From Parazoarcus communis (GTDB lineage Bacteria; Pseudomonadota; Gammaproteobacteria; Burkholderiales; Rhodocyclaceae), in contig NZ_CP022188.1 in assembly GCF_003111665.1 (NCBI RefSeq), positions 2,170,001 to 2,234,000 of the forward strand: a DNA stretch of 64,000 nucleotides, in the 5' to 3' direction. The notes below the pieces were generated by a model that saw only the letters and a list, made by a program, of their open reading frames with translations, was not told where the DNA came from and did no database searches. Position 1 is the first letter of the stretch. Each line of letters begins with the position of its first letter. The position numbers and the translations under genes were made by a program. Positions 31,677-43,429 of this stretch are shown piece by piece.

Positions 31677-33433
31677 TGCAAAAACAGCGCACTGTCACCT
31701 TTAATCACAATCCCTTGCTCAAGCGCGAGTTGCCCGTGTGGCGTTCACGTTTTGTGCTGATGGTTCTGCTTGGCTGCATGCTGGTGCTGGTCGGGCGGGC
31801 GCTTTTCCTGCAAGGCATCAACAACGAATTCCTCCAGGCCAAGGGCGAGATGCGCTACGCCCGTGTGCTTGAAGTGCCGGCAACCCGGGGGCGGATCACA
31901 GATCGCAATGGCGACATGTTCGCCGTGAGTACGCCGGTGCGCTCCGTGTGGGCAATCCCGACCGACGTCAATCTCGAGCCGGGCGAGGCGAGGCAGCTGG
32001 CAAAGCTGCTCGAGATGGATGTTGCCGAACTCAATGCCAAGCTGGCGTCGGGGCGTGACTTCGCCTATCTGAAACGCCAGCTCTCACCCGATGTGGCCGA
32101 GCGTATTGCGGAGCTCAAGCTCTCGGGTATCCATCAGCAGCGTGAATACCGTCGTTTCTATCCTGGAGGCGAGGTGACGGCGCACATGCTGGGCTTCACC
32201 AGCGTCGAAGATCGCGGTCAGGAAGGCATCGAACTCGCGTACGAAGCGCAGCTCGCCGGTCAGCCCGGCTCGCGGCGGGTGATCAAGGATCGTCGGGGGC
32301 AGGTCGTCGAAGACGTCGAGTCCATCCGGCCGCCGCGTGATGGCGAGGACGTCGTGCTCGCGATGGATGGCAAGATCCAGTATCTCGCCTACTCGGCCTT
32401 GCGCGAAGCAATGCAGAAATTCCGTGCCAAGGCGGGTGCCGTTGTGGTCGTGGATGTGCAGACCGGCGAAGTGCTGGCGCTGGCCAATGCGCCCACCTTC
32501 AATCCGAATAATCGCGCCAACCTGACCGGCGCGCAGCTGCGGAACCGGGCATTCACCGATACCTTCGAGCCGGGTTCGGTCATGAAGCCCTTCGTCGCCG
32601 CGCTTGCGCTCGAGAGTGGCAAGTTCAAGGCCGCGACCAAGATCGACACCAGCCCGGGGCGCATGACGATCGGCACCGCGACGATTGGCGATGCGCATCC
32701 TCATGGCGTCCTGACGGTTGCCGAGGTCATCCAGAAGTCTTCGAACGTCGGTACGGTCAAGATGGCGCTGCAGTTCAGCCCGGATGAGATGTGGCGCCTG
32801 CTCGACGGGCTGGGTTTCGGCTCGCAGCTCAGCCTCGGATTTCCGGGCGAAGCGACCGGCCGCCTGCGTCCAGCCAAGTCGTGGCGTCCGATCGAGCAGG
32901 CCACGATGTCCTATGGGCACGGGATTTCGGTCAGTCTGATTCAGATTGCTCACGCATATCTCGCTTTCGCGCGCGATGGTGATCTGCTTCCGCTGTCACT
33001 GACCCGGGTCGATACACCCAAAGCGGCCCCGAAACGGGTTTTCTCGCCCCAGGTGGCAAGAGAAGTCCGGGCCATGCTCGAGTTGGCTGCCGGGCCAGGA
33101 GGGACCGCGCCCCAGGCCCAGGTGCCGGGCTATCGCGTTGCAGGCAAGACCGGCACCGCATACAAGCTGGAGGGGGGGCAGTACGTCAAGAAGTACATCT
33201 CCTCGTTCGTCGGCCTTGCGCCCGTGTCCCGTCCGCGACTGGTCGTCGCGGTGATGATCGATGAGCCCACCGGTGCGCATTACGGTGGCGCAGTTGCAGC
33301 CCCGGTCTTTGCCCGTATCGTCGAAGGCTCTCTGCGCGCGTTGGGTGTGGCACCCGACGCACCCATCACGCCACTGCAGCTTGCTCGCAAGCAAGGTGCC
33401 GAAGCTGTGACTGCGGTGCGGGAGAGCATGTGA
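31673..33433 (+). CDS. ftsI: Peptidoglycan transpeptidase FtsI (PBP3)
   Basis: 586 residues. Septal transpeptidase that cross-links new peptidoglycan with FtsW. Membrane anchor about residues 27-45, PBP dimerisation/pedestal domain (TRGRITDRNG near 71) and transpeptidase domain with active-site S302-x-x-K305 (EPGSVMKPF), SxN at 356-358 (SSN) and K492-T-G (GKTGTAYK). It starts with tandem ATG codons overlapping the ftsL stop. The murE GTG overlaps its own stop. It is a target of beta-lactams. Confidence 0.97.
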   Translation: MMQKQRTVTFNHNPLLKRELPVWRSRFVLMVLLGCMLVLVGRALFLQGINNEFLQAKGEMRYARVLEVPATRGRITDRNGDMFAVSTPVRSVWAIPTDVNLEPGEARQLAKLLEMDVAELNAKLASGRDFAYLKRQLSPDVAERIAELKLSGIHQQREYRRFYPGGEVTAHMLGFTSVEDRGQEGIELAYEAQLAGQPGSRRVIKDRRGQVVEDVESIRPPRDGEDVVLAMDGKIQYLAYSALREAMQKFRAKAGAVVVVDVQTGEVLALANAPTFNPNNRANLTGAQLRNRAFTDTFEPGSVMKPFVAALALESGKFKAATKIDTSPGRMTIGTATIGDAHPHGVLTVAEVIQKSSNVGTVKMALQFSPDEMWRLLDGLGFGSQLSLGFPGEATGRLRPAKSWRPIEQATMSYGHGISVSLIQIAHAYLAFARDGDLLPLSLTRVDTPKAAPKRVFSPQVAREVRAMLELAAGPGGTAPQAQVPGYRVAGKTGTAYKLEGGQYVKKYISSFVGLAPVSRPRLVVAVMIDEPTGAHYGGAVAAPVFARIVEGSLRALGVAPDAPITPLQLARKQGAEAVTAVRESM

Positions 33434-34929
33434 GCGAGCAGGCCCAAACGATCCTCGAACAACTGCGTAAGCAGGGCGTCACGCCCACGGGCATCACCGC
33501 TGATTCGCGCCGTGTCGGCGCGGGCGATGTCTTTGCCGCGTGGCCGGGCTATGCGACCGATGGACGTCGTTTCATCGATTCTGCCGTCGCCGCGGGTGCT
33601 GCTGCTGTGCTTTACGAAGGCAGTGACGGCTTTCAGTGCGCCACGGGTGCCCGCCCGCTCATCGCGGTCAATGGCCTGCGCGAACTGGCCGGACATCTGG
33701 CGCACGAGATCTACGAGCGTCCCTCGGAGAAACTCTGGCTCGCCGGCGTGACGGGCACCAATGGCAAGACCACGGTCAGCCAGTGGCTGGCGCGGGCGCT
33801 GGATGAACTCGGCTGCCGCTGCGGCATTGTCGGTACCCTGGGTTGCGGTTTCGTCGATCAGCTTTCGGCAAGTGCCAATACGACGCCGGACGCGCTTGAT
33901 CTGCATCGCCTGCTGGCAGGCTTCGTGTCGGCTGGCGCCGGTGCGGCCGCCATGGAAGTGTCCTCGATCGGGCTCGATCAGGGGCGGGCGAATGGCGCCT
34001 GCTTCGACGTTGCAATCTTCACCAACCTGTCGCGGGACCATCTCGATTATCACCGCACGATGGATGCCTACGCGGCTGCCAAGGCGCGCATGTTCGATCT
34101 GCCAGGTGTTGGCGAAGCGGTGATCAATCTGGACGACGCCTTCGGCCTGATGCAGGCGCGCCGTCTGCTGGATGCGGGGCGGCGTGTGCTGGGCTACACC
34201 CGGATCGCATCGAATGCGGATGCTGTGCCGGGCGCCCGTGTGCTCGTCGGCGACCGGCTTGAAACCACTGCGTCCGGCCTGCGCTTCACCGTGCTCTGGG
34301 AAGGGCGCAAGTTCGACCTTCAGGTGCGCATGGTGGCGCCCTTCAACGTGTCCAACCTGCTTGCCGTCATTGGCGCCCTGATTGCCCGCGGCGTGGCGCT
34401 GGACGAGGCGCTGCACGTGGCTGCCAGGCTGACGCCGCCCGAGGGCCGGATGCAGCTCGTCGGCGGCGTGGCCGAGCCGCTGGTCGTGATCGACTATGCT
34501 CACTCGCCGGATGCACTGGCAAAGGTTCTCGAGGCCTTGCGCGGGACGGTGCGTACCCGGGGAGGGCGTCTGATCTGTGTGTTCGGCTGTGGCGGTGATC
34601 GTGATCCCGGAAAGCGACCGATGATGGGAGAGGTGGTGCGCGAGCTTGCCGACCGTGTCGTCGTAACCAGTGACAATCCGCGTAGCGAAGATCCACAGCA
34701 GATCATCGACGCCATCATGGAGGGCGCAGGTGCCGGTGCGGAAAGCATCGTTGACCGCGCCCTGGCAATCCGGACCGCGGTCGCCGACGCGGGCGCGGAC
34801 GATGTGATCCTTCTTGCGGGAAAGGGACACGAACCCTATCAGGAAGTCCATGGCACGCGCCTGCCCTTCCTCGATCTTGAACATGCCCGTGCGGCCTTGC
34901 GCGAATGGAACGGGGGGAGCAACACATGA
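33430..34929 (+). CDS. murE: UDP-MurNAc-Ala-Glu:meso-diaminopimelate ligase MurE
   Basis: 499 residues with a GTG start at 33430 within the ftsI stop. It adds the third residue of the peptidoglycan stem. ATP loop [19 protein letters not shown], the TTPDALDLH and EVSSIGLDQGR segments, and the DNPR motif (TSDNPRSEDP) that selects meso-diaminopimelate rather than lysine. The Lys of the carbamylation site is expected in the central domain. The stop overlaps murF. Confidence 0.96.
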   Translation: MSEQAQTILEQLRKQGVTPTGITADSRRVGAGDVFAAWPGYATDGRRFIDSAVAAGAAAVLYEGSDGFQCATGARPLIAVNGLRELAGHLAHEIYERPSEKLWLAGVTGTNGKTTVSQWLARALDELGCRCGIVGTLGCGFVDQLSASANTTPDALDLHRLLAGFVSAGAGAAAMEVSSIGLDQGRANGACFDVAIFTNLSRDHLDYHRTMDAYAAAKARMFDLPGVGEAVINLDDAFGLMQARRLLDAGRRVLGYTRIASNADAVPGARVLVGDRLETTASGLRFTVLWEGRKFDLQVRMVAPFNVSNLLAVIGALIARGVALDEALHVAARLTPPEGRMQLVGGVAEPLVVIDYAHSPDALAKVLEALRGTVRTRGGRLICVFGCGGDRDPGKRPMMGEVVRELADRVVVTSDNPRSEDPQQIIDAIMEGAGAGAESIVDRALAIRTAVADAGADDVILLAGKGHEPYQEVHGTRLPFLDLEHARAALREWNGGSNT

Positions 34930-36338
34930 TGACACTGCTGGACGCGGTGCGCGCCCTCGCTACCCGGGATGCCCGGGTCATCGGTGCTGCGCGCTTCGAG
35001 TCGGTTGGAACGGATACCCGGAATCTGCAGGTCGGGCAGCTTTTCGTTGCCCTGCGCGGTGACCGCTTCGACGGGCACGATTTCATCGATGTCGCCGCTG
35101 CCGCAGGCGCTGCCGCTGCACTGGTCGATTCGCGCTGGGCGGAAATGCACCCGGGCGCCCCCTTGCCACTGGTGGTGGTGGACGACACCCGGCTTGCACT
35201 CGGCACGCTTGCTGCCGCCTGGCGTGCAGGATTCGACCTGCCACTGATTGGTGTGACCGGCAGCAATGGCAAGACCACGGTAAAGGAAATGTGTGCTGCC
35301 ATCATGCGCGCCGACGCCGCCCTGAATGGCGCGGGTGGCGATGCCGTGCTGGCGACGCGGGGCAATCTGAACAACGACATCGGCCTGCCGCTGACCCTGC
35401 TTGAACTGCGTGACCACCATCGTGCGGCCGTGATCGAGATGGGGATGAACCGTCCGGGCGAGATTGCCTATCTGACCGGCCTGGCACGTCCGACCGTGGC
35501 CGTGGTGAACAACGCACAGCGGGCGCACCTGCAGGGCATGGGCTCGCTGACAGAGGTTGCGCGCGAGAAAGGCAGCATCTATCAGGGGCTCAGGTCCGAT
35601 GGCGTGGCGATCATCAACGCCGACGACGCGCATGCGGACTACTGGCGGGAGCTCAACGCCGGTCACAGGATTGTGACATTCGGTATCGACGAGGCAGCGG
35701 ACGTGCGCGGCCGGTGTACCCTCCACGGCCTCGGATCGCAGCTCGAACTCGATACTCAGCAGGGGCGGGTCGGGATCGCGCTGCAGGTGCCGGGTCTTCA
35801 CAACGCACGCAATGCCGTTGCTGCGGCGGCGGCCTGCCTGGCGGCCGGTGCAGCGCTGGATGCGGTGGTCGAAGGGCTGACCGAATTTGCCGGGACCAAA
35901 GGTCGCCTGCAGCGTCGCACGGGACCGCGCGGTTCGGTGATTCTGGATGACAGCTATAACGCCAATCCCGATTCCGTGCGAGCGGGAATCGACGTCCTGG
36001 CGCTGACGCCGGGGCATACGTTTCTGGCGCTGGGTGACATGGGCGAGATCGGCGAGACCAGCGCTCAGGTGCACGACGAAATCGGCGGCTATGCCAAGAG
36101 CAAAGGTGTCGATGGGTTGTACGCACTGGGCGATGTGAGCGCGGTGGCCGCGCGCAACTTCGGCGAAGGCGGCGCCCATTTCGGCAGCGTCGAGGCCCTG
36201 GTCGAAGCGCTTGCTGGACAACTCGATGCCGATTCGGTGGTGTTGGTGAAGGGCTCGCGCTTCATGCGCATGGAACGTGTGGCGGATGCGCTCGCTGCAC
36301 TGCAGAATACCGCCCCTCGTACGGAAACAGGTTCCTAA
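34926..36338 (+). CDS. murF: UDP-MurNAc-tripeptide:D-Ala-D-Ala ligase MurF
   Basis: 470 residues. It joins D-Ala-D-Ala to complete UDP-MurNAc-pentapeptide. Tandem ATGs at 34926 and 34929 lie at the murE stop. ATP loop [19 protein letters not shown], then [31 protein letters not shown] and [20 protein letters not shown] are all diagnostic of MurF. It is the last gene before mraY, with a single base between them. Confidence 0.96.
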   Translation: MMTLLDAVRALATRDARVIGAARFESVGTDTRNLQVGQLFVALRGDRFDGHDFIDVAAAAGAAAALVDSRWAEMHPGAPLPLVVVDDTRLALGTLAAAWRAGFDLPLIGVTGSNGKTTVKEMCAAIMRADAALNGAGGDAVLATRGNLNNDIGLPLTLLELRDHHRAAVIEMGMNRPGEIAYLTGLARPTVAVVNNAQRAHLQGMGSLTEVAREKGSIYQGLRSDGVAIINADDAHADYWRELNAGHRIVTFGIDEAADVRGRCTLHGLGSQLELDTQQGRVGIALQVPGLHNARNAVAAAAACLAAGAALDAVVEGLTEFAGTKGRLQRRTGPRGSVILDDSYNANPDSVRAGIDVLALTPGHTFLALGDMGEIGETSAQVHDEIGGYAKSKGVDGLYALGDVSAVAARNFGEGGAHFGSVEALVEALAGQLDADSVVLVKGSRFMRMERVADALAALQNTAPRTETGS

Positions 36339-36339
36339 T

Positions 36340-37428
36340 ATGTTGCACGAACTCGCGCTCTGGCTCAGTCAGGATATCCGCGGCTTCAATGTCTTCGGCT
36401 ACATCACGCTGCGCACGGTACTGGCGGCATTGACCGCGCTCGTGCTTTCCCTGATGGCGGGGCCGGGCGTGATCCGCTGGCTGGCAGCGAAGAAGATCGG
36501 TCAAGCGGTGCGGGACGATGGTCCCAAGTCTCACCTGACCAAAACCGGCACGCCGACAATGGGCGGCGCCCTCATCCTGCTGTCGATCGCGATTACTGTC
36601 TTTCTTTGGGGCGATCTCAGCAATGGCTACATCTGGGTGACGCTGTTCGTGACGCTCGGCTTTGGCGCCGTGGGCTGGGTGGATGACTGGCGCAAGGTGG
36701 TGCACCGTGACCCCAAGGGGCTGGCGAGTCGCTGGAAGTACCTTTGGACCTCGCTGATTGCGCTGGCTGCGGCGATCTTTCTCGGTGTGACCGCGAGCAC
36801 GCCGGCCGAAACCGAACTGATCGTTCCCTTCTTCAAGGCCGTGACGTATCCGCTGGGCATCTTCGGCTTCATCGCGCTGACCTATTTCGTCATCAATGGC
36901 ACCAGCCACGCGGTCAACCTGACCGACGGCCTCGACGGCCTCGCAATCATGCCGACGGTGATGGTGGCCGGCGCACTCGCAATCTTTGCCTATGTTGCCG
37001 GGCATGTCGGCTTCTCGAAGTATCTCGGTGTGCCCTATGTCGCCGGTGCAGGCGAGCTCGCGGTGTTCTGCGGCGCGATCTGCGGTGCCGGGCTCGGCTT
37101 CCTGTGGTTCAACGCCTATCCGGCCGAAGTGTTCATGGGCGACGTCGGTGCGCTGGCGCTGGGCGCGGCGCTCGGGACCATCGCCGTCATCGTGCGTCAG
37201 GAAATCGTGCTCTTCATCATGGGCGGGCTGTTCGTTGCTGAAACCCTGTCGGTGATGGTGCAGGTGCTGTACTTCAAGATCAGCGGTGGCAAGCGGATCT
37301 TCCGCATGGCGCCGCTGCATCACCACTACGAGCTGGGTGGATGGAAGGAAACGCAGGTGGTGGTCCGCTTCTGGATCATCACCATCATGCTGGTGCTGTT
37401 TGGTTTGTCGACACTGAAACTGAGATGA
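36340..37428 (+). CDS. mraY: Phospho-MurNAc-pentapeptide transferase MraY
   Basis: 362 residues and about ten membrane helices. It transfers phospho-MurNAc-pentapeptide to undecaprenyl phosphate, making lipid I. Conserved cytoplasmic loops: [18 protein letters not shown], the Asp pair in [32 protein letters not shown], and [18 protein letters not shown] plus the HHHYE motif ([15 protein letters not shown]). The ATG at 36340 was chosen over upstream frame extensions because [10 protein letters not shown] matches the family start. The murD ATG overlaps its stop. Confidence 0.97.
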   Translation: MLHELALWLSQDIRGFNVFGYITLRTVLAALTALVLSLMAGPGVIRWLAAKKIGQAVRDDGPKSHLTKTGTPTMGGALILLSIAITVFLWGDLSNGYIWVTLFVTLGFGAVGWVDDWRKVVHRDPKGLASRWKYLWTSLIALAAAIFLGVTASTPAETELIVPFFKAVTYPLGIFGFIALTYFVINGTSHAVNLTDGLDGLAIMPTVMVAGALAIFAYVAGHVGFSKYLGVPYVAGAGELAVFCGAICGAGLGFLWFNAYPAEVFMGDVGALALGAALGTIAVIVRQEIVLFIMGGLFVAETLSVMVQVLYFKISGGKRIFRMAPLHHHYELGGWKETQVVVRFWIITIMLVLFGLSTLKLR

Positions 37429-38825
37429 GCACGTTCGCAGGTAAGCACGTTCTGGTACTCGGGCTGGGCGAATCCGGCCTCGCGATGGCACGCTGGTGCG
37501 GGCGCCAGGGCGCACGCCTGCGCGTTGCCGACAGCCGCGAGCGACCGCCTGGCCTTGATGCCTTGCTGCAGGACGTGCCGCTGGCCGAGATCGTCACCGC
37601 GACATTTGGTAACGAAGTGCTCGACGGTGTCGATCTGCTCGCGATCAGTCCCGGGCTCGACCCGCGCGAGGGAGTCATTGCCGAAGCCTACCGGCGCGGC
37701 CTGCCTGTCACTGGCGAGATGAGCCTGCTCGCTGCTGCCTTGCGCGACCTCGGGGTGAGGGGCGAGACCCGCATCCTTGCCATTACCGGGACCAATGGCA
37801 AAACCACCACGACTGCACTCACTGCCGCGCTTGCAGCGGCTTCGGGCATGGATGCCGTCGCAGCGGGCAACATCAGTCCGGCTGCGCTCGATGTCCTGAT
37901 GGACCGTCTCGACCGTGGCGAAGATCTGCCTGCATGCTGGGTGCTCGAACTGTCGAGCTTCCAGATCGAGACCATGGAGGGGCTCGAACCGGATGCGGCG
38001 ACCGTGCTCAATGTGACCGATGACCATCTCGACCGCTACGCAGACCTCGACGCCTACGCCGAAACCAAGGCGAGAATCTTCGAGGGCAAGGGTGTCCAGG
38101 TGCTCAACCGGGACGACGAACGCGTGCTGGCGATGGCACGTGCTGGCCGACGGGTGATTGGTTTTTCGACTGCTGCGCCCCAGTCCGCCGACGATTACGG
38201 TCTGCTCGAGCAGGCCGGCGAATGTTGGCTCGTACGCGGTGACGAGCGTCTTCTGCCCCTGGCTTCGCTCCCGATTGCAGGCCGTCACAATGCGGCCAAT
38301 GCGCTCGCCGCGCTGGCCTTGTGCGAGGCGGGCCTCGGGCTCGCTCCTGAGGCGCTGCTGCCCGCACTGCGCGCCTTCCGCGGCCTGCCGCACCGGGTTG
38401 AACTGGTCGCCGAACGCGAGGACGGCGTGCGTTTCTATGATGACTCCAAGGGCACCAACGTTGGTGCCACGGTTGCCGCCCTCGACGGTCTCGCCGGCAG
38501 GGTCGTGCTGATCGCCGGCGGTGACGGCAAGGGGCAGGACTTTTCGCCGCTCGCTGATCCGTTTGCGCGTCATGTCCGCGCTGCCGTGCTGATTGGACGT
38601 GACGCAGTACGCATCGAGAGCGACGTTGCCGGATGCGGCGTGGCGCTCGAGCATGCCGCCAGCCTCGATGCGGCGGTCGAGCGTGCGGCGCAACTGGCGC
38701 AGCCCGGTGATGTCGTGCTGCTCTCGCCTGCCTGCTCCAGCCTCGACATGTTCCGCAACTACGCGCATCGCGCCGACGTTTTCGTCGCTGCCGTGCGCAG
38801 ACTGCCGGGGGTCAGCGCACGATGA
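37425..38825 (+). CDS. murD: UDP-MurNAc-L-alanine:D-glutamate ligase MurD
   Basis: 466 residues. It adds D-Glu to UDP-MurNAc-Ala in the cytoplasm. N-terminal Rossmann segment [31 protein letters not shown] loop [47 protein letters not shown] and the C-terminal [19 protein letters not shown] with [18 protein letters not shown]. It overlaps mraY and ftsW by four bases each. Confidence 0.97.
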   Translation: MSTFAGKHVLVLGLGESGLAMARWCGRQGARLRVADSRERPPGLDALLQDVPLAEIVTATFGNEVLDGVDLLAISPGLDPREGVIAEAYRRGLPVTGEMSLLAAALRDLGVRGETRILAITGTNGKTTTTALTAALAAASGMDAVAAGNISPAALDVLMDRLDRGEDLPACWVLELSSFQIETMEGLEPDAATVLNVTDDHLDRYADLDAYAETKARIFEGKGVQVLNRDDERVLAMARAGRRVIGFSTAAPQSADDYGLLEQAGECWLVRGDERLLPLASLPIAGRHNAANALAALALCEAGLGLAPEALLPALRAFRGLPHRVELVAEREDGVRFYDDSKGTNVGATVAALDGLAGRVVLIAGGDGKGQDFSPLADPFARHVRAAVLIGRDAVRIESDVAGCGVALEHAASLDAAVERAAQLAQPGDVVLLSPACSSLDMFRNYAHRADVFVAAVRRLPGVSAR

Positions 38826-40054
38826 AGATTGCCGCCGCACTCGCCGGAATGTTCGCATCCCGCACGCCGCGCACCAGCAGTGCAGGGGCGCGCACGGTTG
38901 CGCGCATGATGCGGCCGTCGGCGCCGGCACGCGAGCTTGACCTGCTGCTGATCTGGTCCGCTGTCGGCTTGCTGCTGCTCGGCCTGGTCATGGTGTATTC
39001 ATCCTCGATCGCGATTGCCGAGGGCAGCCGGTTTACCGGCAATCAGTCGCATTACTTCCTGATGCGCCATGCGGTCTTCCTTGCGGTCGGCGTCGGTGTC
39101 GGACTGGTGGCGTTTCAGTTGCCGATGACGCAGTGGCAGCGGCTTGCGCCCGCCCTGTTCGTCGGTGGCGTCGTGCTGTTGATCGTGGTCTTGATCCCGG
39201 GGCTTGGGCGTGAGGTCAATGGCGCGCAGCGCTGGCTGTCGCTTGGGCCGGTGAATCTGCAGCCCTCAGAGCTGATGAAGGTGTTTGCCGCGATCTATGC
39301 CGCGGACTACACGGTGCGCAAGCTCGACGCCATGGGCAGCTTCAAGCGCGGCTTCCTGCCGATGATGATGGTCATCCTGTTCGTCGGTTTCCTGCTGCTG
39401 CGCGAGCCCGACTTCGGCGCCTTCGTGGTGATCACCGCGATTGCATTCGGTGTGCTCTTCCTCGGCGGGGTGAATATTCGTGTGTTCGCGCTGCTTGGCG
39501 TCGTGGCACTGATCGGTTTCGTGATCCTGATCTGGACTTCACCCTATCGGCGTGAGCGCATTTTCGGCTTCATGGACCCATGGCAGGACGCGTTCGGCAA
39601 GGGCTATCAACTTTCGCATGCGCTGATCGCCTTCGGGCGCGGCGAATGGTTCGGCGTCGGTCTCGGCGCGAGCGTCGAGAAACTCTTCTACCTGCCCGAA
39701 GCACATACCGACTTCCTGCTCTCCGTGATTGCCGAAGAGCTCGGATTTGTCGGCGTCGTCGTGGTCGTCGGCATGTTTGCGGTTCTGATTCAGCGTGCTT
39801 TCGTCATCGGTCGCGAAGCGATCAAGCTCGAACGCTATTTCTCCGGACTGGTGGCGCAGGGCATTGGCCTGTGGATGGGCGTTCAGTCGTTCATCAACAT
39901 GGGTGTGAACACGGGGCTGCTGCCGACCAAGGGGCTGACCCTGCCGCTGATGAGCTTCGGTGGTTCGGGCATCGTAGCCAACTGCCTGGCGCTCGCCATT
40001 CTGCTTCGGGTCGACTGGGAAGTCAGGCAAATGAAACGGGGGGGCGGGTCATGA
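38822..40054 (+). CDS. ftsW: Septal peptidoglycan glycosyltransferase FtsW
   Basis: 410 residues of the SEDS family with about ten membrane helices after a basic N-terminal tail of about 38 residues. It polymerises lipid II at the septum with FtsI. Signatures: [39 protein letters not shown] (split here for length), the large loop [20 protein letters not shown], and [15 protein letters not shown] plus [14 protein letters not shown]. The conserved catalytic Asp is expected in the loop after the fourth to fifth helices. Four-base overlaps link it to murD and murG. Confidence 0.96.
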   Translation: MKIAAALAGMFASRTPRTSSAGARTVARMMRPSAPARELDLLLIWSAVGLLLLGLVMVYSSSIAIAEGSRFTGNQSHYFLMRHAVFLAVGVGVGLVAFQLPMTQWQRLAPALFVGGVVLLIVVLIPGLGREVNGAQRWLSLGPVNLQPSELMKVFAAIYAADYTVRKLDAMGSFKRGFLPMMMVILFVGFLLLREPDFGAFVVITAIAFGVLFLGGVNIRVFALLGVVALIGFVILIWTSPYRRERIFGFMDPWQDAFGKGYQLSHALIAFGRGEWFGVGLGASVEKLFYLPEAHTDFLLSVIAEELGFVGVVVVVGMFAVLIQRAFVIGREAIKLERYFSGLVAQGIGLWMGVQSFINMGVNTGLLPTKGLTLPLMSFGGSGIVANCLALAILLRVDWEVRQMKRGGGS

Positions 40055-41121
40055 AAACCCTGTTGATGATGGCAGGCGGCACGGGCGGACATATTTTTCC
40101 CGGGGTGGCGGTGGCCGAGGCGCTGAAAGCGAAGGGCTGGCGCATCGTATGGATGGGTAATCCTGACGGTATGGAGGCCCGCATCGTGCCGACCTACGGC
40201 TACGACACGGCCTGGGTCCGTTTTGGTGCGCTGCGCGGCAAGGGGCTGATGCGCAAGCTGATGCTGCCGCTTAACCTGCTGTCGGGATTCTGGCAGGCGC
40301 TGCGCGAATTGCGCCGCGTCCGGCCCGACGTCGTAGTCGGCATGGGCGGCTACATCACTTTTCCCGGCGGCATGATGGCGGTGCTGCTCGGACGGCCGCT
40401 GGTACTCCACGAACAGAACTCGGTGGCAGGTCTTGCAAACCGGGTGCTGGCAATGGTCGCAGACAAGGTGCTGTCAGGCTTTCCGCATGCCCTCAAGAAG
40501 GCCGGCTGGGTCGGCAACCCCGTACGTACGGAGATCAGCGCGGTCGCGCCGCCTGCCGAGCGCTTTGCCGGACGCGAAGGGGCGCTGCGCCTGCTGGTGG
40601 TCGGCGGCAGCCTCGGCGCTGCCGTGCTCAACGAGACGCTGCCGCAGGCCCTTGCCCGGATTCCCGCCGCAGTCCGGCCCACCGTGGTGCACCAGGCGGG
40701 TGAAAAGCAGCTCGAGGCCTTGCGTGCCGCCTATGCGGGCGCAGGCGTCGAAGGTGATCTGCGTCCATTCATTCAGGACATGGCCGAGGAATATGCTGCC
40801 GCCGACCTGGTCATCTGCCGCTCGGGTGCGCTCACCGTGGCCGAACTTGCTGCGGTCGGGGCGGCGAGCCTGCTTGTGCCCTTTCCGCACGCGGTCGATG
40901 ACCACCAGACCGGCAATGCAGGATTCCTCGCCGAGAACGGCGCGGCCTACCTGCTGCCGCAAACTGAACTCAACGCCGAACGACTGGCCGGCATTCTCGT
41001 CAGTCTTGATCGAACGCGCCTGCTGCAGATGGCGGAATATGCCCGGGCGCTGGCCAAGCCGCGCGCCACCGAGGCGGTAGTCCGTATCTGCGAGGAACTG
41101 GCAGGCGGAGAAGAAAAATGA
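40051..41121 (+). CDS. murG: Lipid II synthase MurG
   Basis: 356 residues, GT28 family, peripheral at the inner membrane. It adds GlcNAc to lipid I. The start [20 protein letters not shown], the [18 protein letters not shown] segment, [36 protein letters not shown] and the C-terminal [20 protein letters not shown] are characteristic. It overlaps ftsW and murC by four bases each. Confidence 0.97.
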   Translation: MKTLLMMAGGTGGHIFPGVAVAEALKAKGWRIVWMGNPDGMEARIVPTYGYDTAWVRFGALRGKGLMRKLMLPLNLLSGFWQALRELRRVRPDVVVGMGGYITFPGGMMAVLLGRPLVLHEQNSVAGLANRVLAMVADKVLSGFPHALKKAGWVGNPVRTEISAVAPPAERFAGREGALRLLVVGGSLGAAVLNETLPQALARIPAAVRPTVVHQAGEKQLEALRAAYAGAGVEGDLRPFIQDMAEEYAAADLVICRSGALTVAELAAVGAASLLVPFPHAVDDHQTGNAGFLAENGAAYLLPQTELNAERLAGILVSLDRTRLLQMAEYARALAKPRATEAVVRICEELAGGEEK

Positions 41122-42518
41122 AGCACAAGGTAAAGAACATTCATTTCGTCGGCATTGGCGGCTCGGGCATGAGCGGCATTGCCGAAGTGCTGGTTAACCT
41201 CGGGTTCCGGGTCAGCGGCTCGGATCTGAGCGAAAGCGCCGCCACCCGCCGCCTGAAGGCCGCGGGGGCCCGCGTCGTGCTCGGTCACGACGCGGCCAAT
41301 GTCGAGGTGGCCGATGCGGTGGTCGTGTCCACTGCGGTCAAGAACGACAATCCGGAAGTGATCGCTGCGCGTGCGCGCCACATTCCGGTCGTGCCGCGTG
41401 CCCAGATGCTGGCGGAACTGATGCGGCTCAAGAGCGGCATTGCGATTGCGGGTACGCATGGCAAGACCACGACGACCTCGCTGGTTGCCAGCATTCTTGC
41501 CGAAGGCGAGATGGATCCGACCTTCGTCATCGGCGGTCGCCTCAACGCTGCAGGTGCCAATGCACGACTGGGCAAGGGTGACTTTCTCGTGGCCGAGGCC
41601 GACGAGTCGGACGCGTCCTTCCTGATGCTGAGTCCGGTGATCTCGGTGGTGACCAACATCGATGCCGATCACATGGATACCTACGGCCATGACTTCGCCC
41701 GCCTGAAGCAGGCCTTCGTGGATTTTCTCCAGCGCCTGCCCTTCTACGGCGTGGCTGTGCTGTGCGAGGACGACCCACACGTGCGCTCGATCATGCCGCT
41801 GGTTTCGAAGCAGGTGGTGCGCTACGGTCTGTCGGAGACGGCCAACATCCGCGCCGAAAACATCCGCGCCGAGAACGGACGGATGCTGTTCGACGCGGTT
41901 CGGGTCAACGGCACGACTTCGCGCCTGCCGATCGAGCTCAATCTGCCGGGTTTGCACAACGTGCTCAACGCGCTTGCCGCGATTGCGGTTGCAACCGAAG
42001 TGCAGGTGCCGGACGCGTCCATCATCAAGGCGCTTTCTGAGTTTCGTGGCGTCGGGCGCCGTTTTCAGCGCTACGGCGAAGTCGCGCTCGCAAGCGGCGG
42101 CAGCTTCACGCTCATCGACGACTACGGCCACCACCCGGTCGAGATGGCTGCAACCATTGCTGCGGCACGTGGTGCGTTTCCCGACCGGCGCCTGGTGCTG
42201 GCGTTCCAGCCTCATCGCTTTACCCGCACCCGCGACTGTTTCGAGGATTTCGTGAAGGTGCTATCGACGGTCGATGCGCTCCTGTTGAGCGAAGTCTATG
42301 CGGCGGGCGAAGCGCCGGTCGTGGCTGCCGACGGGCGTAGTCTGGCCCGTGCCCTGCGTGTGGCCGGAAAAGTGGAGCCGGTGTTCATCGAGGATATCGC
42401 CGACATGCCGCAGGCCATGCTCGATCTGGCGCAGGACGGCGATGTGGTGATCACCATGGGTGCCGGCAGCATCGGTGCCGTACCCGGCAAGCTTTGCAAC
42501 AGCGAGGATCAGTCGTGA
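41118..42518 (+). CDS. murC: UDP-N-acetylmuramate:L-alanine ligase MurC
   Basis: 466 residues. First Mur ligase, adding L-Ala to UDP-MurNAc. Start [23 protein letters not shown] loop [40 protein letters not shown], and the C-terminal [21 protein letters not shown] short in-frame [10 protein letters not shown] tandem (41844-41873) sits in the central domain but fits the usual V/I-R-A pattern there. The stop overlaps the ddl GTG. Confidence 0.97.
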   Translation: MKHKVKNIHFVGIGGSGMSGIAEVLVNLGFRVSGSDLSESAATRRLKAAGARVVLGHDAANVEVADAVVVSTAVKNDNPEVIAARARHIPVVPRAQMLAELMRLKSGIAIAGTHGKTTTTSLVASILAEGEMDPTFVIGGRLNAAGANARLGKGDFLVAEADESDASFLMLSPVISVVTNIDADHMDTYGHDFARLKQAFVDFLQRLPFYGVAVLCEDDPHVRSIMPLVSKQVVRYGLSETANIRAENIRAENGRMLFDAVRVNGTTSRLPIELNLPGLHNVLNALAAIAVATEVQVPDASIIKALSEFRGVGRRFQRYGEVALASGGSFTLIDDYGHHPVEMAATIAAARGAFPDRRLVLAFQPHRFTRTRDCFEDFVKVLSTVDALLLSEVYAAGEAPVVAADGRSLARALRVAGKVEPVFIEDIADMPQAMLDLAQDGDVVITMGAGSIGAVPGKLCNSEDQS

Positions 42519-43429
42519 AGGCGCGCTTCGGAAAGGTTGCAGTCCTGTTCGGCGGTTCGTCCGCCGAGCGCGAGGTTTCGCTGATGTCGGGCGCAGCCGT
42601 GCTTGCAGCGCTGCAGGCCGCCGGGGTCGATGCGCACGCTTTTGACCCGGCCGAGCGCGATCTGCACATCCTCAAGGAAGAAGGCTTCGACCGCGTGTTC
42701 ATCGCCCTGCACGGACGCGGGGGCGAGGATGGCACGGTTCAGGGCGCGCTCGAACTCATGGGCATCCCCTACACCGGCAGCGGCGTCATGGCATCCGCGA
42801 TCTCGATGGACAAGTGGCGCACCAAGATGGTGTGGCTGGCCGCCGGCCTGCCCACCCCGCGCTACGCGATTCTCGATGCAGATACCGACTGGTCGGCGGT
42901 GGTCGCCGACCTGGGGCTGCCGATCTTCGTCAAGCCGGCGCATGAGGGGTCGAGCATGGGCGCCACCAAGGTGGTTGCAGCCGATCAGCTCAAGGCCGCC
43001 TGGGAGCTGGCCGCGCGCTACGACAACCTGGTGATCGCGGAAGAGTTCGTTTCCGGCGAGGAACTGACCGCGCCCTTCCTCGAGGATCGCGTCCTGCCGC
43101 TGGTGCGCATCGTTGCGCCCGACGGCAACTACGACTATCAGAACAAGTATTTTACCGACGTCACCCGCTACGACTGCCCCTGCGGCCTGCCCGAAGCCGA
43201 GGAGCAGGCACTCCAGGCGCTGGTGATGAAGAGCGCCCGCGTGCTCGGCTGTCGTGGCTGGGGCCGGGCCGACCTCATCCTGACCGAAGACGGCAAGCCC
43301 TTCCTGCTCGAAATGAATACCTCGCCCGGCATGACGGGGCACTCGCTGGTGCCGATGTCGGCCCGTGTCGCGGGCCTTTCCTTCGAGGCTCTGTGCCTTG
43401 AACTGCTGAAGGGAGCCCGCCTTGGCTGA
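42515..43429 (+). CDS. ddl: D-alanine:D-alanine ligase
   Basis: 304 residues with a GTG start at 42515 inside the murC stop. ATP-grasp enzyme making the D-Ala-D-Ala dipeptide used by MurF. Features: [39 protein letters not shown], the omega-loop [34 protein letters not shown] and the metal site [17 protein letters not shown]. It is the cluster-type Ddl (DdlB position). Its end overlaps ftsQ by eight bases. Confidence 0.96.
   Translation: MKARFGKVAVLFGGSSAEREVSLMSGAAVLAALQAAGVDAHAFDPAERDLHILKEEGFDRVFIALHGRGGEDGTVQGALELMGIPYTGSGVMASAISMDKWRTKMVWLAAGLPTPRYAILDADTDWSAVVADLGLPIFVKPAHEGSSMGATKVVAADQLKAAWELAARYDNLVIAEEFVSGEELTAPFLEDRVLPLVRIVAPDGNYDYQNKYFTDVTRYDCPCGLPEAEEQALQALVMKSARVLGCRGWGRADLILTEDGKPFLLEMNTSPGMTGHSLVPMSARVAGLSFEALCLELLKGARLG

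Noticed and set aside
41844..41873. 15-base tandem repeat in murC ([10 protein letters not shown]) as a possible recent duplication
   Set aside because: The central domain of MurC normally has a similar V/I-R-A...V/I-R pattern of the same length here, so it need not be an insertion.
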